A stretch of 64,000 bases of DNA from Streptomyces goshikiensis (GCF_014650555.1 NZ_BMVE01000004.1:372001-436000), one strand, 5' to 3'. Positions 25,369 to 36,010 are shown, numbered from the stretch's first letter. Translations and numbers: made by a program. The notes: generated from the sequence alone by a model not told the origin.

Positions 25369-26085
25369 ATGCGCAGCACTCGCCGTACCCCCTGCCGCAC
25401 GACCCTCCGTACCGCCGCCGTTGTGGTGGGGGCGGCCGCCGTTCTCGCCGTGCCGGTGGGGTCCGCGTTCGCCGACTCGTCGGCGGGGGTGGGGGCGGTA
25501 GCGCCGGGGGCGCCGGTGGTCGTGAGGCTGGCCGACGGGGCGGTCGCCAAGGTCTACAAGACCGGTCCGAACCGCTTCGAGGCCGACATATTCGCCGGGT
25601 CCACGAAGCTGGACACGCTGGTCAGCCGGGGTGGCGGCGTGGCGTACGGGCGGAGCGACGGGCTGCGTGTCGTGCTCCAGCCGAACGGCGGTGTGACGTC
25701 GTGGATGGAGGGCGGGGAGAAGTCCCGGCCGAAGGTGAAGGCGAAGGCGGTTGCGCCGGCGCCGGTACGGGTCGTCATGCCCGACGGGCGGATCGCGAAG
25801 CTGGCCGCCGACGGGGCGGGGGCGGGGGGCGAGCGGGCGGTCATCTCCCTGCCGGACGGCGAGGTGCTGGGGGCGATCGACCTGAGGCACCCGAGCGCGG
25901 TGCACGACGGCTGGACGTACAAGATCGTCCGGGACGGGGAGCGGGTGAAGTTCGTCGTCATCGACGGGCGGGGTGGCGGGAGCAGCTGGGTGTACGACTT
26001 CGGGAGCGGGAAGCTGGTCGAGGCGTACGGGGTGGGGGCGGGGGCCGGGGCCCGGGCCGGGTCGGGCGCCGGTGGGCTGCGGTAG
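25369..26085 (+). CDS. Secreted hypothetical protein
   Basis: A 238-residue protein with a classical signal peptide: basic MRSTRRTPCRTTLR, hydrophobic AAVVVGAAAVLAVPVG, and cleavage after SAFA (about residue 35). The mature part shows two similar beta-rich halves: VVVRLADGAVAKVYKTGPNR versus VRVVMPDGRIAKLAADG, each followed by a Gly-rich hairpin. This suggests an internal duplication. The C-terminus is Gly/Ala-rich. No catalytic motif is visible. GAGGAGAGCCCCCACC precedes the ATG. It converges on the Fe-S reductase gene, with a shared terminator. Confidence 0.8.
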   Translation: MRSTRRTPCRTTLRTAAVVVGAAAVLAVPVGSAFADSSAGVGAVAPGAPVVVRLADGAVAKVYKTGPNRFEADIFAGSTKLDTLVSRGGGVAYGRSDGLRVVLQPNGGVTSWMEGGEKSRPKVKAKAVAPAPVRVVMPDGRIAKLAADGAGAGGERAVISLPDGEVLGAIDLRHPSAVHDGWTYKIVRDGERVKFVVIDGRGGGSSWVYDFGSGKLVEAYGVGAGAGARAGSGAGGLR

Positions 26086-26166
26086 GTCTGGCCGCTGCGC
26101 GGGGCCCATCCCCCACCCCGCCCCTTCCCGAAACTGGGGGCGAGCCCCCAGGCCCCCGCAAACGCG

Positions 26167-26201
26167 GAACGGCCGGCCCCCTGACGGGGACCGGCCGTTC
26201 C
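26167..26201. terminator. Bidirectional terminator
   Basis: GGAACGGCCGGCCCC and GGGGACCGGCCGTTCC form a hairpin with a short loop between two converging genes, 18 bases from the end of the minus-strand gene. Confidence 0.8.
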
Positions 26202-26218
26202 GGCGTTCTGACCAGCGC

Positions 26219-28996
26219 CTACTTGGCGCCCGACTCCTCCGAAGCCTCGGCCTTCTTGGCCTCGCCATCAGCCGTGACGTCGCCCTTCGGCTCGGCCTCG
26301 GCCGCGCTGCCGGCCTCAGCGTCGCCCTTCGGCTCCGCCTCGGTGGTCGCCTTCGGCTCAGCCTCGGTGGTCGCCTTCGGCTCGGCCTCAGCGGTGGCCT
26401 TCGGCTCCGCGTCGGTGTCGGCCGCCTTCGGCTCCGGCTGGGCCTCGGGGCTTGTCTTCGGCTCGGCCGCAGCCTCAGCCTTGGGCGCAGCCTCGGCCTC
26501 GGCCGCTGCGTCGTCCTTCGGCTCCGCCTGGGCCTCGGGCGCAGCCTCAGTCGCAGCGTCGGCCTGCGGGGCTGCGGGGGCTTCCGCCGCCTCCGCCTCC
26601 GCAGCAGCGGCTGCCGCAGCCGCCTCGGCTTCCGCTTCGGCCTTCGCCTTCGCGGCCGCCTCGGCTTCCGCCTTCGCCTTGGCCTTCGCTTCTGCCTCGG
26701 CCAGGGCTGCCGCCTTCGCTTCCGCCTCGGCCAGGGCCGCCGCCTCGGCTTCCGCCTCGGCCAGGGCCAGCGCCGCCGCCTCCGCCTCCGGGTTCTTCAC
26801 CGACTCCAGGAGCAGCTGGGCCACGTCGACGACCTGGACGTGTTCCTTCGCCTTGCCGTCGTTCTTCTTGCCGTTGACCGAGTCCGTCAGCATCACCAGG
26901 CAGAACGGGCACGCGGTGGAGACGATGTCCGGGTTCAGGGACAGGGCCTCGTCGACGCGCTCGTTGTTGATGCGCTTGCCGATGCGCTCTTCCATCCACA
27001 TGCGCGCGCCACCCGCGCCGCAGCAGAAGCCCCGCTCCTTGTGGCGGTGCATCTCCTGCTGGCGCAGCCCCGGCACGGCCGACATGATCTCGCGCGGCGG
27101 CGTGTAGACCTTGTTGTGGCGGCCCAGGTAGCAGGGGTCGTGGTACGTGATCAGCCCGTCGACCGGCGTCACCGGCAGCAGCCGGCCCTCGTCGATCAGG
27201 TGCTGGAGCAGCTGCGTGTGGTGGATGACCTCGTACTCGCCGCCCAGCTGCGGGTACTCGTTCGCGATGGTGTTGAAGCAGTGCGGGCAGGTGGAGACGA
27301 TCCGCTTCGCCGACTTCGGCTTGCGCGTCGACTCGTCCTCGTCGTCCTCGCCGAACGCCATGTTCAGCATCGCCACGTTCTCCTGGGCCAGCTGCTGGAA
27401 CAGCGGCTCGTTGCCCAGGCGGCGCGGGGAGTCACCGGTGCACTTCTCGTCGCCGCCCATGATCGCGAACTTGACGCCCGCGATGTTGAGGAGCTCGGCG
27501 AAGGCCTTCGTGGTCTTCTTCGCGCGGTCCTCCAGCGCGCCCGCGCAGCCGACCCAGTACAGGTAGTCGAACTCGGAGAGGTCCTCCGCGTCCTTCCCGA
27601 TGATCGGGACCTCGAAGTCGACCTCCTTCGTCCACTCCACCCGCTGCTTCTTCGCGAGGCCCCAGGGGTTGCCCTTCTTCTCCAGGTTCTTGAGCATCGT
27701 GCCCGCCTCCGACGGGAACGCGCTCTCGATCATCACCTGGTAGCGCCGCATGTCGACGATGTGGTCGATGTGCTCGATGTCGACCGGGCACTGCTCCACG
27801 CACGCGCCGCAGGTGGTGCAGGACCACAGCACGTCGGGGTCGATGACGCCGTTCTCCTCGGCGGTGCCGATGAGCGGGCGCTCCGCCTCCGCCAGGGCCG
27901 CCGCCGGGACGTTCGCGAGCTGCTCCGCCGTGGCCTTCTCGTTGCCCTCCATGTCCTTGCCGCCGCCCGCGAGCAGGTACGGCGCCTTGGCGTGCGCGTG
28001 GTCGCGCAGCGACATGACGAGCAGCTTCGGGGACAGCGGCTTGCCCGTGTTCCAGGCCGGGCACTGCGACTGGCAGCGGCCGCACTCGGTGCAGGTGGAG
28101 AAGTCGAGGATGCCCTTCCAGGAGAACTGCTCGACCTGGGAGACGCCGAAGACGTCGTCCTCGCCCGGCTCCTCGAAGTCGATCTCCTTGCCGCCGCTGG
28201 TCATCGGCTGGAGGGCGCCCAGCGCCGTGGCGCCGTCCGCGTTCCGCTTGAACCAGATGTTCGGGAAGCCGAGGAAGCGGTGCCAGGCGACACCCATGTT
28301 GGTGTTCAGCGAGACGACGATCATCCAGATCAGCGAGACGCCGATCTTGACCATCGCGGTGAAGTAGATGGCGTTCTGCAGCGCGCCGAGCGAGAGCCCC
28401 TTGAAGGCCAGCACCAGCGGGTACGAGACGAAGTACGCGGGCTCGTACGAGTCGACGTGGTGGATCGCGCCCTCAAGGCCGCGCAGGCACAGGATCGCGA
28501 GGCCGATGGTGAGGATCACGTACTCGACGAAGTACGCCTGCCAGGCCTTGGAGCCCGTGAAGCGCGACTTGCGGCCCGCCCGGGAGGGCAGCGAGAGCAG
28601 GCGGATGGCGATCAGCACGGCGATGCCGAGGATCGTCATGATCCCGATGAACTCGATGTACAGCTCGAACGGCAGGAAGTTCCCGACGATCGGCAGCACC
28701 CAGTCGGCCTGGAAGAGCTGCCCGTACGCCTGCAGCAGCGTCGGAGGCAGCGTCAGGAAGCCGATCGCGACGAACCAGTGCGCGAAGCCGACGATGCCCC
28801 AGCGGTTCATGCGGCTGTGTCCGAGGAACTCCCGGACCAGGGTGATCGTTCGGGCCTTGGGGTCGTCCGTGCGGCTGCCTGCCGGCACGGGCTGACCGAG
28901 CTTCACGAACCGGTAGATCTGCGCCACGGCTCGGGCGAGCAGCGCGACGCCGACCACGGTCAGGACCAGCGACACGATGATCGCGGCGAGTTGCAT
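26219..28996 (-). CDS. Membrane-bound (Fe-S)-binding oxidoreductase, heterodisulfide-reductase-like
   Basis: A 925-residue protein. Residues 1-250 contain about six membrane helices like a nitrate-reductase-gamma/HdrE cytochrome b domain. Two 4Fe-4S motifs follow (CTECGRCQSQCPAW near 307 and CTTCGACVEQCPVD near 395), then two CCG domains (CPHCFNTIANEYPQLGG, DPCYLGRHNKVY, GFCCGAGGARMW and ACPFCLVMLTD). It likely links a cytoplasmic dehydrogenase or electron-transfer flavoprotein to the quinone pool; the exact donor is unknown. The last ~190 residues are a low-complexity Ala/Glu/Lys/Pro tail with EPKATTEA-type repeats, not needed by the family and unusual. The ATG at 28996 follows GGAG. It is monocistronic. 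Confidence 0.9.
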   Translation of the reverse strand: MQLAAIIVSLVLTVVGVALLARAVAQIYRFVKLGQPVPAGSRTDDPKARTITLVREFLGHSRMNRWGIVGFAHWFVAIGFLTLPPTLLQAYGQLFQADWVLPIVGNFLPFELYIEFIGIMTILGIAVLIAIRLLSLPSRAGRKSRFTGSKAWQAYFVEYVILTIGLAILCLRGLEGAIHHVDSYEPAYFVSYPLVLAFKGLSLGALQNAIYFTAMVKIGVSLIWMIVVSLNTNMGVAWHRFLGFPNIWFKRNADGATALGALQPMTSGGKEIDFEEPGEDDVFGVSQVEQFSWKGILDFSTCTECGRCQSQCPAWNTGKPLSPKLLVMSLRDHAHAKAPYLLAGGGKDMEGNEKATAEQLANVPAAALAEAERPLIGTAEENGVIDPDVLWSCTTCGACVEQCPVDIEHIDHIVDMRRYQVMIESAFPSEAGTMLKNLEKKGNPWGLAKKQRVEWTKEVDFEVPIIGKDAEDLSEFDYLYWVGCAGALEDRAKKTTKAFAELLNIAGVKFAIMGGDEKCTGDSPRRLGNEPLFQQLAQENVAMLNMAFGEDDEDESTRKPKSAKRIVSTCPHCFNTIANEYPQLGGEYEVIHHTQLLQHLIDEGRLLPVTPVDGLITYHDPCYLGRHNKVYTPPREIMSAVPGLRQQEMHRHKERGFCCGAGGARMWMEERIGKRINNERVDEALSLNPDIVSTACPFCLVMLTDSVNGKKNDGKAKEHVQVVDVAQLLLESVKNPEAEAAALALAEAEAEAAALAEAEAKAAALAEAEAKAKAKAEAEAAAKAKAEAEAEAAAAAAAAEAEAAEAPAAPQADAATEAAPEAQAEPKDDAAAEAEAAPKAEAAAEPKTSPEAQPEPKAADTDAEPKATAEAEPKATTEAEPKATTEAEPKGDAEAGSAAEAEPKGDVTADGEAKKAEASEESGAK

Positions 28997-29115
28997 GGAG
29001 GGGCTCCTCGGGCGGCATTACTAAGCGGTAACTTATTCAGTCAAGGCTTGAGGTTACCCATTCCCGACGCCGCAATGTAGCTGAGCGCGCGGTGATCTGT
29101 GTCGCTCAGGCTTGC

Positions 29116-29703
29116 CTATGCGGGCCGCCCGGTGCCGCCCCGTGCGGACCTGTGCCTACGGGCCGCCCGGGGGGTCTGGGCCAGGATCGCGAGATCCATC
29201 CCCAGCCAGTGGCTCTCCACATAGTGCCGGTCCAGGAGGGCCATTTCCTCCCAGGGGAGGTCTGAGCGTGCGCTCACCTGCCACAACCCGGTCATTCCAG
29301 GCTTTACGAGGAGCCGGTCCGGGCGGTCCGTACCCGGCCCCGGGCGCGGCCCGACCAGTGACATCTCCCCTCGGAGCACGTTGAGCAGCTGCGGCAGCGC
29401 GTCCAGGGCGCAGCGCTCCACCGCCGTCCCCAGCCACCCCGCCCCCGCGTCCGTCCGCAGTCGCCAGGTGCGGAAAGGCCGTCCCCCGAGACCCGCCGCC
29501 GGCTCCCGTACGAAGGCCCGCCCGCCCTGGCCGGCGCACAGCAGCGCGGCGATCACCAGCAGCGGCAGCGCGGCCAGCGCGGCCAGCGGCACTGCCCCCA
29601 GCAGGTCTACGACCCGCTTCGCCGGGCAGGCGGGGAGACGCGGCGGCCGCAGGGTGGGGGCGAGGCGCCGGATTGCGGGTGGTGCGAAGGACGGCAGCGG
29701 CAT
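29116..29703 (-). CDS. Sugar transferase (bacterial sugar transferase family)
   Basis: A 195-residue enzyme expected to move a sugar-1-phosphate from a nucleotide sugar to undecaprenyl phosphate. It has one N-terminal hydrophobic helix (LLGAVPLAALAALPLLVIAA), then RPFRTWRLRTD, LPQLLNVLRGEMSLVGPRPG and VKPGMTGLWQVSARSDLPWE, all family signatures, and ends YVESHWLGMDLAILAQT. The usual Asp-Glu catalytic region near ERCALDALPQ is altered compared with typical members (often RRTSLDELPQ), so activity is not certain. The ATG at 29703 starts MPLPSFAPPA. It is divergent from dnaK, with no polysaccharide genes nearby. Confidence 0.82.
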   Translation of the reverse strand: MPLPSFAPPAIRRLAPTLRPPRLPACPAKRVVDLLGAVPLAALAALPLLVIAALLCAGQGGRAFVREPAAGLGGRPFRTWRLRTDAGAGWLGTAVERCALDALPQLLNVLRGEMSLVGPRPGPGTDRPDRLLVKPGMTGLWQVSARSDLPWEEMALLDRHYVESHWLGMDLAILAQTPRAARRHRSARGGTGRPA

Positions 29704-29839
29704 GCACGCACCGTGCCGTGCGCCTTCGGCGGCTGGGCGGTGCCGCGCAGCGGGGGCCGTCGAGCATCGCCCGCTCGGCCCCGCCCGGGGCCCCGCCGGA
29801 GCCCGGGCCGTCACTCGGATGAGCGTAAGACTGGTGTAA

Positions 29840-31776
<1,937 letters not shown>

Positions 31777-31777
<1 letters not shown>

Positions 31778-32463
31778 TGTCGGAGGAGACCCCGGGCTTC
31801 GAGGAGAAGCCCGAAGTCCCCGCCGGCGCCACGCCTGACGACGCCGCCGAGCCGAAGAAGGCCGCCGACTCCTCCGAGGAGGAGGCGGCGGCCCCGGCCG
31901 GGGACTCCGCAGCAGCACAGGACACCGGCCGCGAGGCCGCCCTTCTGGCGCAGCTCGACCAGGCCCGTACCGCGCTCGGCGAGCGCACCGCGGACCTCCA
32001 GCGGCTCCAGGCGGAGTACCAGAACTACCGCCGCCGTGTGGAGCGGGACCGCATCGCCGTCCAGGAGGTCGCGGTCGCGAAGCTCCTGACGGAACTGCTC
32101 CCGACCCTGGACGACATCGGCCGCGCGCGGGATCATGGCGAGCTGGTCGGCGGCTTCAAGTCGGTGGCCGAATCGCTGGAGACGGCCGCGGCCAAGATGG
32201 GCCTCCAGCAGTTCGGCAAGGAGGGCGAGCCCTTCGACCCGACGATCCACGAGGCCCTGATGCACTCGTACGCGCCGGACGTCACCGAGGACACCTGCGT
32301 GGCGATCCTGCAGCCGGGGTACCGGATCGGCGAGCGTACGATCCGCCCCGCGCGGGTCGCGGTGGCCGAGCCCCAGCCGGGTGCGGCCCCGGCCGCCAAG
32401 TCCGAGTCCTCGGAGGGCGAAGCACCGTCCGACAAGGACACGGATGCCCCCGAAAAGGGCTGA
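31777..32463 (+). CDS. grpE: Nucleotide exchange factor GrpE
   Basis: A 228-residue protein. The acidic disordered N-terminus (about 1-50) is longer than in E. coli GrpE. A long coiled-coil follows (LDQARTALGERTADLQRLQA, YQNYRRRVERDR), then the DnaK-binding beta domain (GEPFDPTIHEALMHSYAPDV, QPGYRIGERTIRPARVAVA). It speeds ADP release from DnaK. The ATG shares its A with the dnaK TGA, so translation is coupled. The C-terminal acidic tail is typical of actinobacteria. Confidence 0.97.
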
Positions 32464-32502
32464 CGCGGTACACGTAGAGGAACGAGAGGAGGGCCACCGG
32501 GG

Positions 32503-33693
32503 ATGAGCACGAAGGACTTCGTCGAGAAGGACTACTACAAGGTCCTCGGTGTCCCGAAGGACGCCACCGAGGCCGAGATCAAGAAGGCGTACCGGAAGCT
32601 CGCCCGCGAGTTCCACCCGGACGCCAACAAGGGCGACGCCTCGGCGGAAGAGCGCTTCAAGGAGATCTCCGAGGCGAACGACATCCTCGGCGACGCCAAG
32701 AAGCGCAAGGAGTACGACGAGGCGCGCGCCCTGTTCGGCAACGGTGGCTTCCGCCCCGGGCCGGGCGGGGGCGGCGGCTCGTTCAACTTCGACCTCGGCG
32801 ACCTCTTCGGCGGTCAGCAGCCGGGCGGCGGCGGCGCGGGCGGCGGCTTCGGCGGCGGCCTGGGCGATGTGTTCGGCGGCCTGTTCAACCGCGGCGGCGC
32901 CGGCGCCGGCCCGGGAGCCCGTGTCCAGCCGCGCCGCGGCCAGGACATCGAGTCCGAGGTCACGCTCTCCTTCACGGAGGCGGTGGACGGGGCGACCGTC
33001 CCGCTCCGGATGTCCTCCCAGGCTCCCTGCAAGGCCTGTTCGGGCACCGGCGACAAGAACGGCACCCCCCGGGTGTGCCCGACCTGCGTCGGCACCGGCC
33101 AGGTCTCGCGCGGCAGCGGCGGCGGCTTCTCGCTGACCGACCCCTGCGCGGACTGCAAGGGCCGCGGTCTGATCGCGGAGAACCCCTGCGACGTCTGCAA
33201 GGGCAGCGGCCGCGCCCGCAGCTCCCGCACCATGCAGGTCCGGATCCCGGCGGGCGTCTCCGACGGCCAGCGGATCCGGCTGCGCGGCAAGGGCACTCCG
33301 GGCGAGCGCGGCGGCCCCGCGGGCGACCTCTACGTGGTGGTCCACGTGGACACGCACCCGGTGTTCGGCCGCAAGGGCGACAACCTGACGGTGACGGTCC
33401 CGGTGGACTTCGCGGAGGCCGCCCTCGGCGCCGAGATCAGGGTCCCGACCCTGAACGGCCCGTCGGTGACGCTGAAGCTGCCGCCGGGCACCCCCAACGG
33501 CCGGACGATGCGGGCCCGCGGCAAGGGCGCGGTCCGCAAGGACGGCACCCGCGGCGACCTGCTGGTGACGGTCGAGGTGGCCGTGCCGGCGGAGCTGTCG
33601 GACAAGGCGCGCGAGGCGCTGGAGATGTACCGCGTCGCGACCGAGTCGGAAGACCCGCGCGCCGCGCTGTTCGAGTCCGCGAAGGGAGCATGA
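32503..33693 (+). CDS. dnaJ: Co-chaperone DnaJ
   Basis: A 396-residue full-length type I Hsp40. The J domain occupies about 10-75 with YYKVLGVPKDATEAEIKKAY and HPD in FHPDANKG. A Gly/Phe-rich segment follows (82-150), unusually rich in Gly. Four zinc motifs CKACSGTG, CPTCVGTG, CADCKGRG and CDVCKGSG span about 170-235, and the client-binding C-terminal domains complete it. It stimulates DnaK ATPase and delivers clients. GAGAGGAGGGCC lies upstream of the ATG at 32503. The gene is 39 bases after grpE and one base before hspR. Confidence 0.98.
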   Translation: MSTKDFVEKDYYKVLGVPKDATEAEIKKAYRKLAREFHPDANKGDASAEERFKEISEANDILGDAKKRKEYDEARALFGNGGFRPGPGGGGGSFNFDLGDLFGGQQPGGGGAGGGFGGGLGDVFGGLFNRGGAGAGPGARVQPRRGQDIESEVTLSFTEAVDGATVPLRMSSQAPCKACSGTGDKNGTPRVCPTCVGTGQVSRGSGGGFSLTDPCADCKGRGLIAENPCDVCKGSGRARSSRTMQVRIPAGVSDGQRIRLRGKGTPGERGGPAGDLYVVVHVDTHPVFGRKGDNLTVTVPVDFAEAALGAEIRVPTLNGPSVTLKLPPGTPNGRTMRARGKGAVRKDGTRGDLLVTVEVAVPAELSDKAREALEMYRVATESEDPRAALFESAKGA

Positions 33694-33694
33694 G

Positions 33695-34159
33695 ATGGAC
33701 GGCCGCCGCAGACAGCCCCGTTTCGGCAACGGGGCTTATGAACTCACCGACGAGACCCCGGTCTACGTGATCTCGGTGGCCGCCCAGCTCTCCGGCCTGC
33801 ACCCGCAGACCCTCCGCCAGTACGACCGCCTCGGCCTGGTCTCCCCGGACCGGACGGCCGGCCGCGGCCGGCGCTACTCGGCCCGGGACATCGAGCTGCT
33901 CCGCACGGTGCAGGCGCTGTCCCAGGACGAGGGCATCAACCTGGCGGGCATCAAGCGCATCATCGAGCTGGAGAACCAGGTGGCCGCCCTCCAGCAGCGC
34001 GTGGCCGAACTGGCCGCCACCGTGGACGGCGCCGCCGCCACCCTGCGGGCCCGCGAGGCCCAGGTGCACGCCTCGTACCGCCGGGACCTGGTTCCGTACC
34101 AGCCGCCGGTGCCGGGCAACGCGCTCGTCGTCTGGCGCCCCAAGCGCCCGACGGACTGA
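33695..34159 (+). CDS. hspR: Heat shock repressor HspR (MerR family)
   Basis: A 154-residue MerR-type regulator. The winged-helix part reads VYVISVAAQLSGLHPQTLRQ then YDRLGLVSPDRTAGRGRRYS and LLRTVQALSQDEGINLAGIK. A coiled-coil (LENQVAALQQRVAELAATV) follows, with a basic C-terminus. HspR represses dnaK and clpB by binding HAIR sites, with DnaK as co-repressor in Streptomyces (established for the family). Both target promoters in this window carry HAIR sequences. The ATG is one base after the dnaJ stop, so it is the fourth gene of the operon. Confidence 0.96.
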   Translation: MDGRRRQPRFGNGAYELTDETPVYVISVAAQLSGLHPQTLRQYDRLGLVSPDRTAGRGRRYSARDIELLRTVQALSQDEGINLAGIKRIIELENQVAALQQRVAELAATVDGAAATLRAREAQVHASYRRDLVPYQPPVPGNALVVWRPKRPTD

Positions 34160-34197
34160 CGGACTGACACCGCGGCCCCCGCGGCCCTGGACGTACC

Positions 34198-34231
34198 GAA
34201 GGCCCCGCCCGGAATCCCGGGCGGGGCCTTC
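34198..34231. terminator. Terminator between hspR and LuxR-type regulator
   Basis: GAAGGCCCCGCCCGG and CCGGGCGGGGCCTTC form a perfect 15-base stem with a 4-base loop, 39 bases past hspR. It serves the heat-shock operon and probably also the converging regulator gene. Confidence 0.92.
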
Positions 34232-34264
34232 GGCGCGTACGCACGGGGGCGCCCCGTCAGCCGG

Positions 34265-35218
34265 TCAGCACTTCGGCAGCTGTGACGGGTCCCCGTGCAG
34301 GATCCCCGACTGGGCGATGAGGTAGCCCAGCTGCGCCCGGCTGCCGCTCCCCAGCGCGGTGGCCAGCTTGGCGATGTGCGCCCGGCAGGTCCGTACGTTC
34401 ATCCCCAGCCGGCGCGCGATGGCCTCGTCCACGTGCCCCTCGATGAGGAGCTGCGCGATGGAGCGCTGCACGCCGGAGATGCCCTCGGGCATGTGCGTGT
34501 ACGTCACCTCGTCGCGCAACGGCACCGCACGCCGCCAGAGTTGCTCGAAGACCTTGATGAGATACTGGACGAGCCCCGGATGGCGGAGTTCCAGTGCCAC
34601 CCGCCGGTCTTCGCTGACGGGGATGAAGGCGACGGTCCGGTCGAAGATGATGAGGCGCTCGATCAGCTCCTCCAGCGTGCGGATCTCAACCTTCCCGGTG
34701 GAAATGCGGTCCACATAGGCGAGGGTGCCCTGGCTGTGGCGCGCGGTGTGCTGGTAGAGGGTCCGGATGCTCACGCCCCGGTCGATCAGCGGGGCGTCGC
34801 GCTCCAGGGCCTCACTGAGGACGAACGACGGCCGGGCGCCACCCGGCTGGACGGTCAGCATCTCGGTGTGGCACTCGGCGGTGGCGAGGTCCAGGGCGGC
34901 GTTGATCTGGTCGAACCCCTCCAGCACGGTGATGGCGTGGGTGTTCGCCGGGCTCTGGGCGCTGATGGCGAGGAAAGGCTCGAATGCATCGGTGAGGTCG
35001 ATGGCGGTGCGTCTGCGGTCCTGGATCTCACGTTCGAGTGGATGGAGACGTTGGGCCAGAGCGACGGACGGGGGAACCGCGCGGAGCTGGTTCGCGTCAT
35101 CCGGGTCGGGCCGCAGCAGACCGAATTCGAGCAGGCAGGGAGCGTTTGCCACTTCGCCCCTGGGTACCCGGCCGGTGCTCAGCGCCGCCGCGTACAGGCG
35201 TGCCCCCTCGTCGCACAT
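34265..35218 (-). CDS. LuxR-type HTH regulator with TrmB/ effector-like N-terminus, divergent from peptide gene
   Basis: A 317-residue regulator (with the ATG at 35218, MCDEGARLYAAALSTGRVPR). The last ~60 residues form a LuxR-type helix-turn-helix (VDEAIARRLGMNVRTCRAHI, KLATALGSGSRAQLGYLIAQ). The middle (FEPFLAISAQSPANTHAITV, and VSIRTLYQHTARHSQGTLAY) resembles the phospholipase-D-like/TrmB-type ligand region of a large Streptomyces regulator family. No phosphoacceptor domain is present. The true start is uncertain: the frame is open to 35377, and no clear ribosome-binding site precedes 35218. It is divergent from the DSGWN-peptide gene with 177 bases between, so it is the natural candidate controller of that operon, perhaps sensing its processed peptide. 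Confidence 0.8.
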   Translation of the reverse strand: MCDEGARLYAAALSTGRVPRGEVANAPCLLEFGLLRPDPDDANQLRAVPPSVALAQRLHPLEREIQDRRRTAIDLTDAFEPFLAISAQSPANTHAITVLEGFDQINAALDLATAECHTEMLTVQPGGARPSFVLSEALERDAPLIDRGVSIRTLYQHTARHSQGTLAYVDRISTGKVEIRTLEELIERLIIFDRTVAFIPVSEDRRVALELRHPGLVQYLIKVFEQLWRRAVPLRDEVTYTHMPEGISGVQRSIAQLLIEGHVDEAIARRLGMNVRTCRAHIAKLATALGSGSRAQLGYLIAQSGILHGDPSQLPKC

Positions 35219-35287
35219 GGCCGTGACGGGGTGGGGATGTGTCGGGTTTGTGTAGTTTATGGGCAAATCTCCACCCCCCAGGGTCCT

Positions 35288-35304
35288 GAACATGCAAGAA
35301 CATG
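35288..35304. promoter_or_regulatory. Direct repeat GAACATG in the divergent promoter region (possible operator)
   Basis: GAACATG occurs twice, at 35288-35294 and 35298-35304, with centres 10 bases apart (one helical turn), followed by the palindrome ATGCAT. Position between the regulator and the peptide gene suggests a binding site for the LuxR-type protein. No experimental parallel is known to me. Confidence 0.35.
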
Positions 35305-35395
35305 ATGCATCGTCCCTGTGGCCGTAACGTGCCTGAATGAGCCATGGTCTGACGTGCGGGGGAGAGGATTCCATCAAGTGAGGACGAAGCCGACC

Positions 35396-35653
35396 ATGTA
35401 CAAGAGAATGCTTCGCTCGGCGCTTGCCGTTGTTTTCTCCGCTGTCGCGGTCTTTGGGGCAGTCAGCGTCGTCAATGGTGATGCGGGGAGCGCTCTGGCC
35501 AGTGACAGCGGTTGGAACACCACGCCGGCAGGGGAGTCGGACAGCGGTTGGAACATCGTGCCGACATTCAAGAAGTCGGACAGCGGTTGGAACGCCAAGC
35601 CGGCCGGTGAGCCGGACAGTGGTTGGAACGCCGCGCCCGTGAAGGCCGTCTGA
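35396..35653 (+). CDS. Secreted peptide precursor with four DSGWN repeats
   Basis: An 85-residue protein. Residues 1-35 are a Sec signal peptide (MYKRMLRSALAVVFSAVAVF, then a small-residue stretch ending SALA). The predicted mature part starts exactly at the first repeat. Four units follow, 12-13 residues apart: SDSGWNTTPAGE, SDSGWNIVPTFKK, SDSGWNAKPAGE and PDSGWNAAPVKAV. The pattern, tandem short peptides separated by Lys/Glu/Pro spacers, is that of precursors that release several copies of one peptide, or of a repeat that binds a ligand. The start is ATG 35396 with GAGGA 11 bases upstream; a GTG at 35378 would add six residues. The stop overlaps the next gene's ATG by one base. I recognise no known family. 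Confidence 0.85.
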   Translation: MYKRMLRSALAVVFSAVAVFGAVSVVNGDAGSALASDSGWNTTPAGESDSGWNIVPTFKKSDSGWNAKPAGEPDSGWNAAPVKAV

Positions 35654-35967
35654 TGACCCCCGACGACCGTGACTTCCGGCGCGAAATGGCCTCGGCGTAC
35701 CGGTCCGGATGGCAGTTCATAGACCTGGCCACGGCGATCCCCCACGCCGGAGATTCGCTGATGGTCACCCTGTTCGGCCAGCCGATCGTCGTCGTGCGCG
35801 AGGAAGACGAAGACGTCCGCGCCTACCGCTGTCTGCGCCGCCCCCGCGGCGCGCCGCAGCCCGTCCGCTGCGAGGTCCGGTACGGCATGGTCTTCGTCAA
35901 TCTCGATCAGCGCGACCACCAGCTTTTCGAACCGGACATCACCACCGCCACCCCCCGCAGTGCCTGA
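35653..35967 (+). CDS. Rieske-like domain protein with both His ligands replaced by Arg
   Basis: A 104-residue protein. GWQFIDLATAIPHAGDSLMV, then GQPIVVVREEDEDVRAYRC and YGMVFVNLDQRD follow the N-terminal Rieske domain of ring-hydroxylating oxygenases (normally CxH...CxxH, ending VFVNL). Here the ligand positions read CLR (C60) and CEVR (C73): both cysteines remain while both histidines are arginines, and the loop between them is short (13 residues). A normal 2Fe-2S Rieske cluster is therefore doubtful; a disulfide, a different cluster or a scaffold are alternatives. No catalytic mononuclear-iron domain follows. Translation is coupled to the peptide gene (TGATG), suggesting it modifies, binds or regulates the peptide. 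That role is inference. Confidence 0.7.
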   Translation: MTPDDRDFRREMASAYRSGWQFIDLATAIPHAGDSLMVTLFGQPIVVVREEDEDVRAYRCLRRPRGAPQPVRCEVRYGMVFVNLDQRDHQLFEPDITTATPRSA

Positions 35968-36010
35968 CGCGATTCCCCCGTCGTTGCAGATCGCTCAGGC
36001 GCTACCCCCA

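Noticed and set aside
25973..29080. 1,035-codon frame on the + strand
   Set aside because: It is antisense to the Fe-S reductase; the Arg/Leu-rich repeats reflect the reductase's Ala/Glu/Lys tail.
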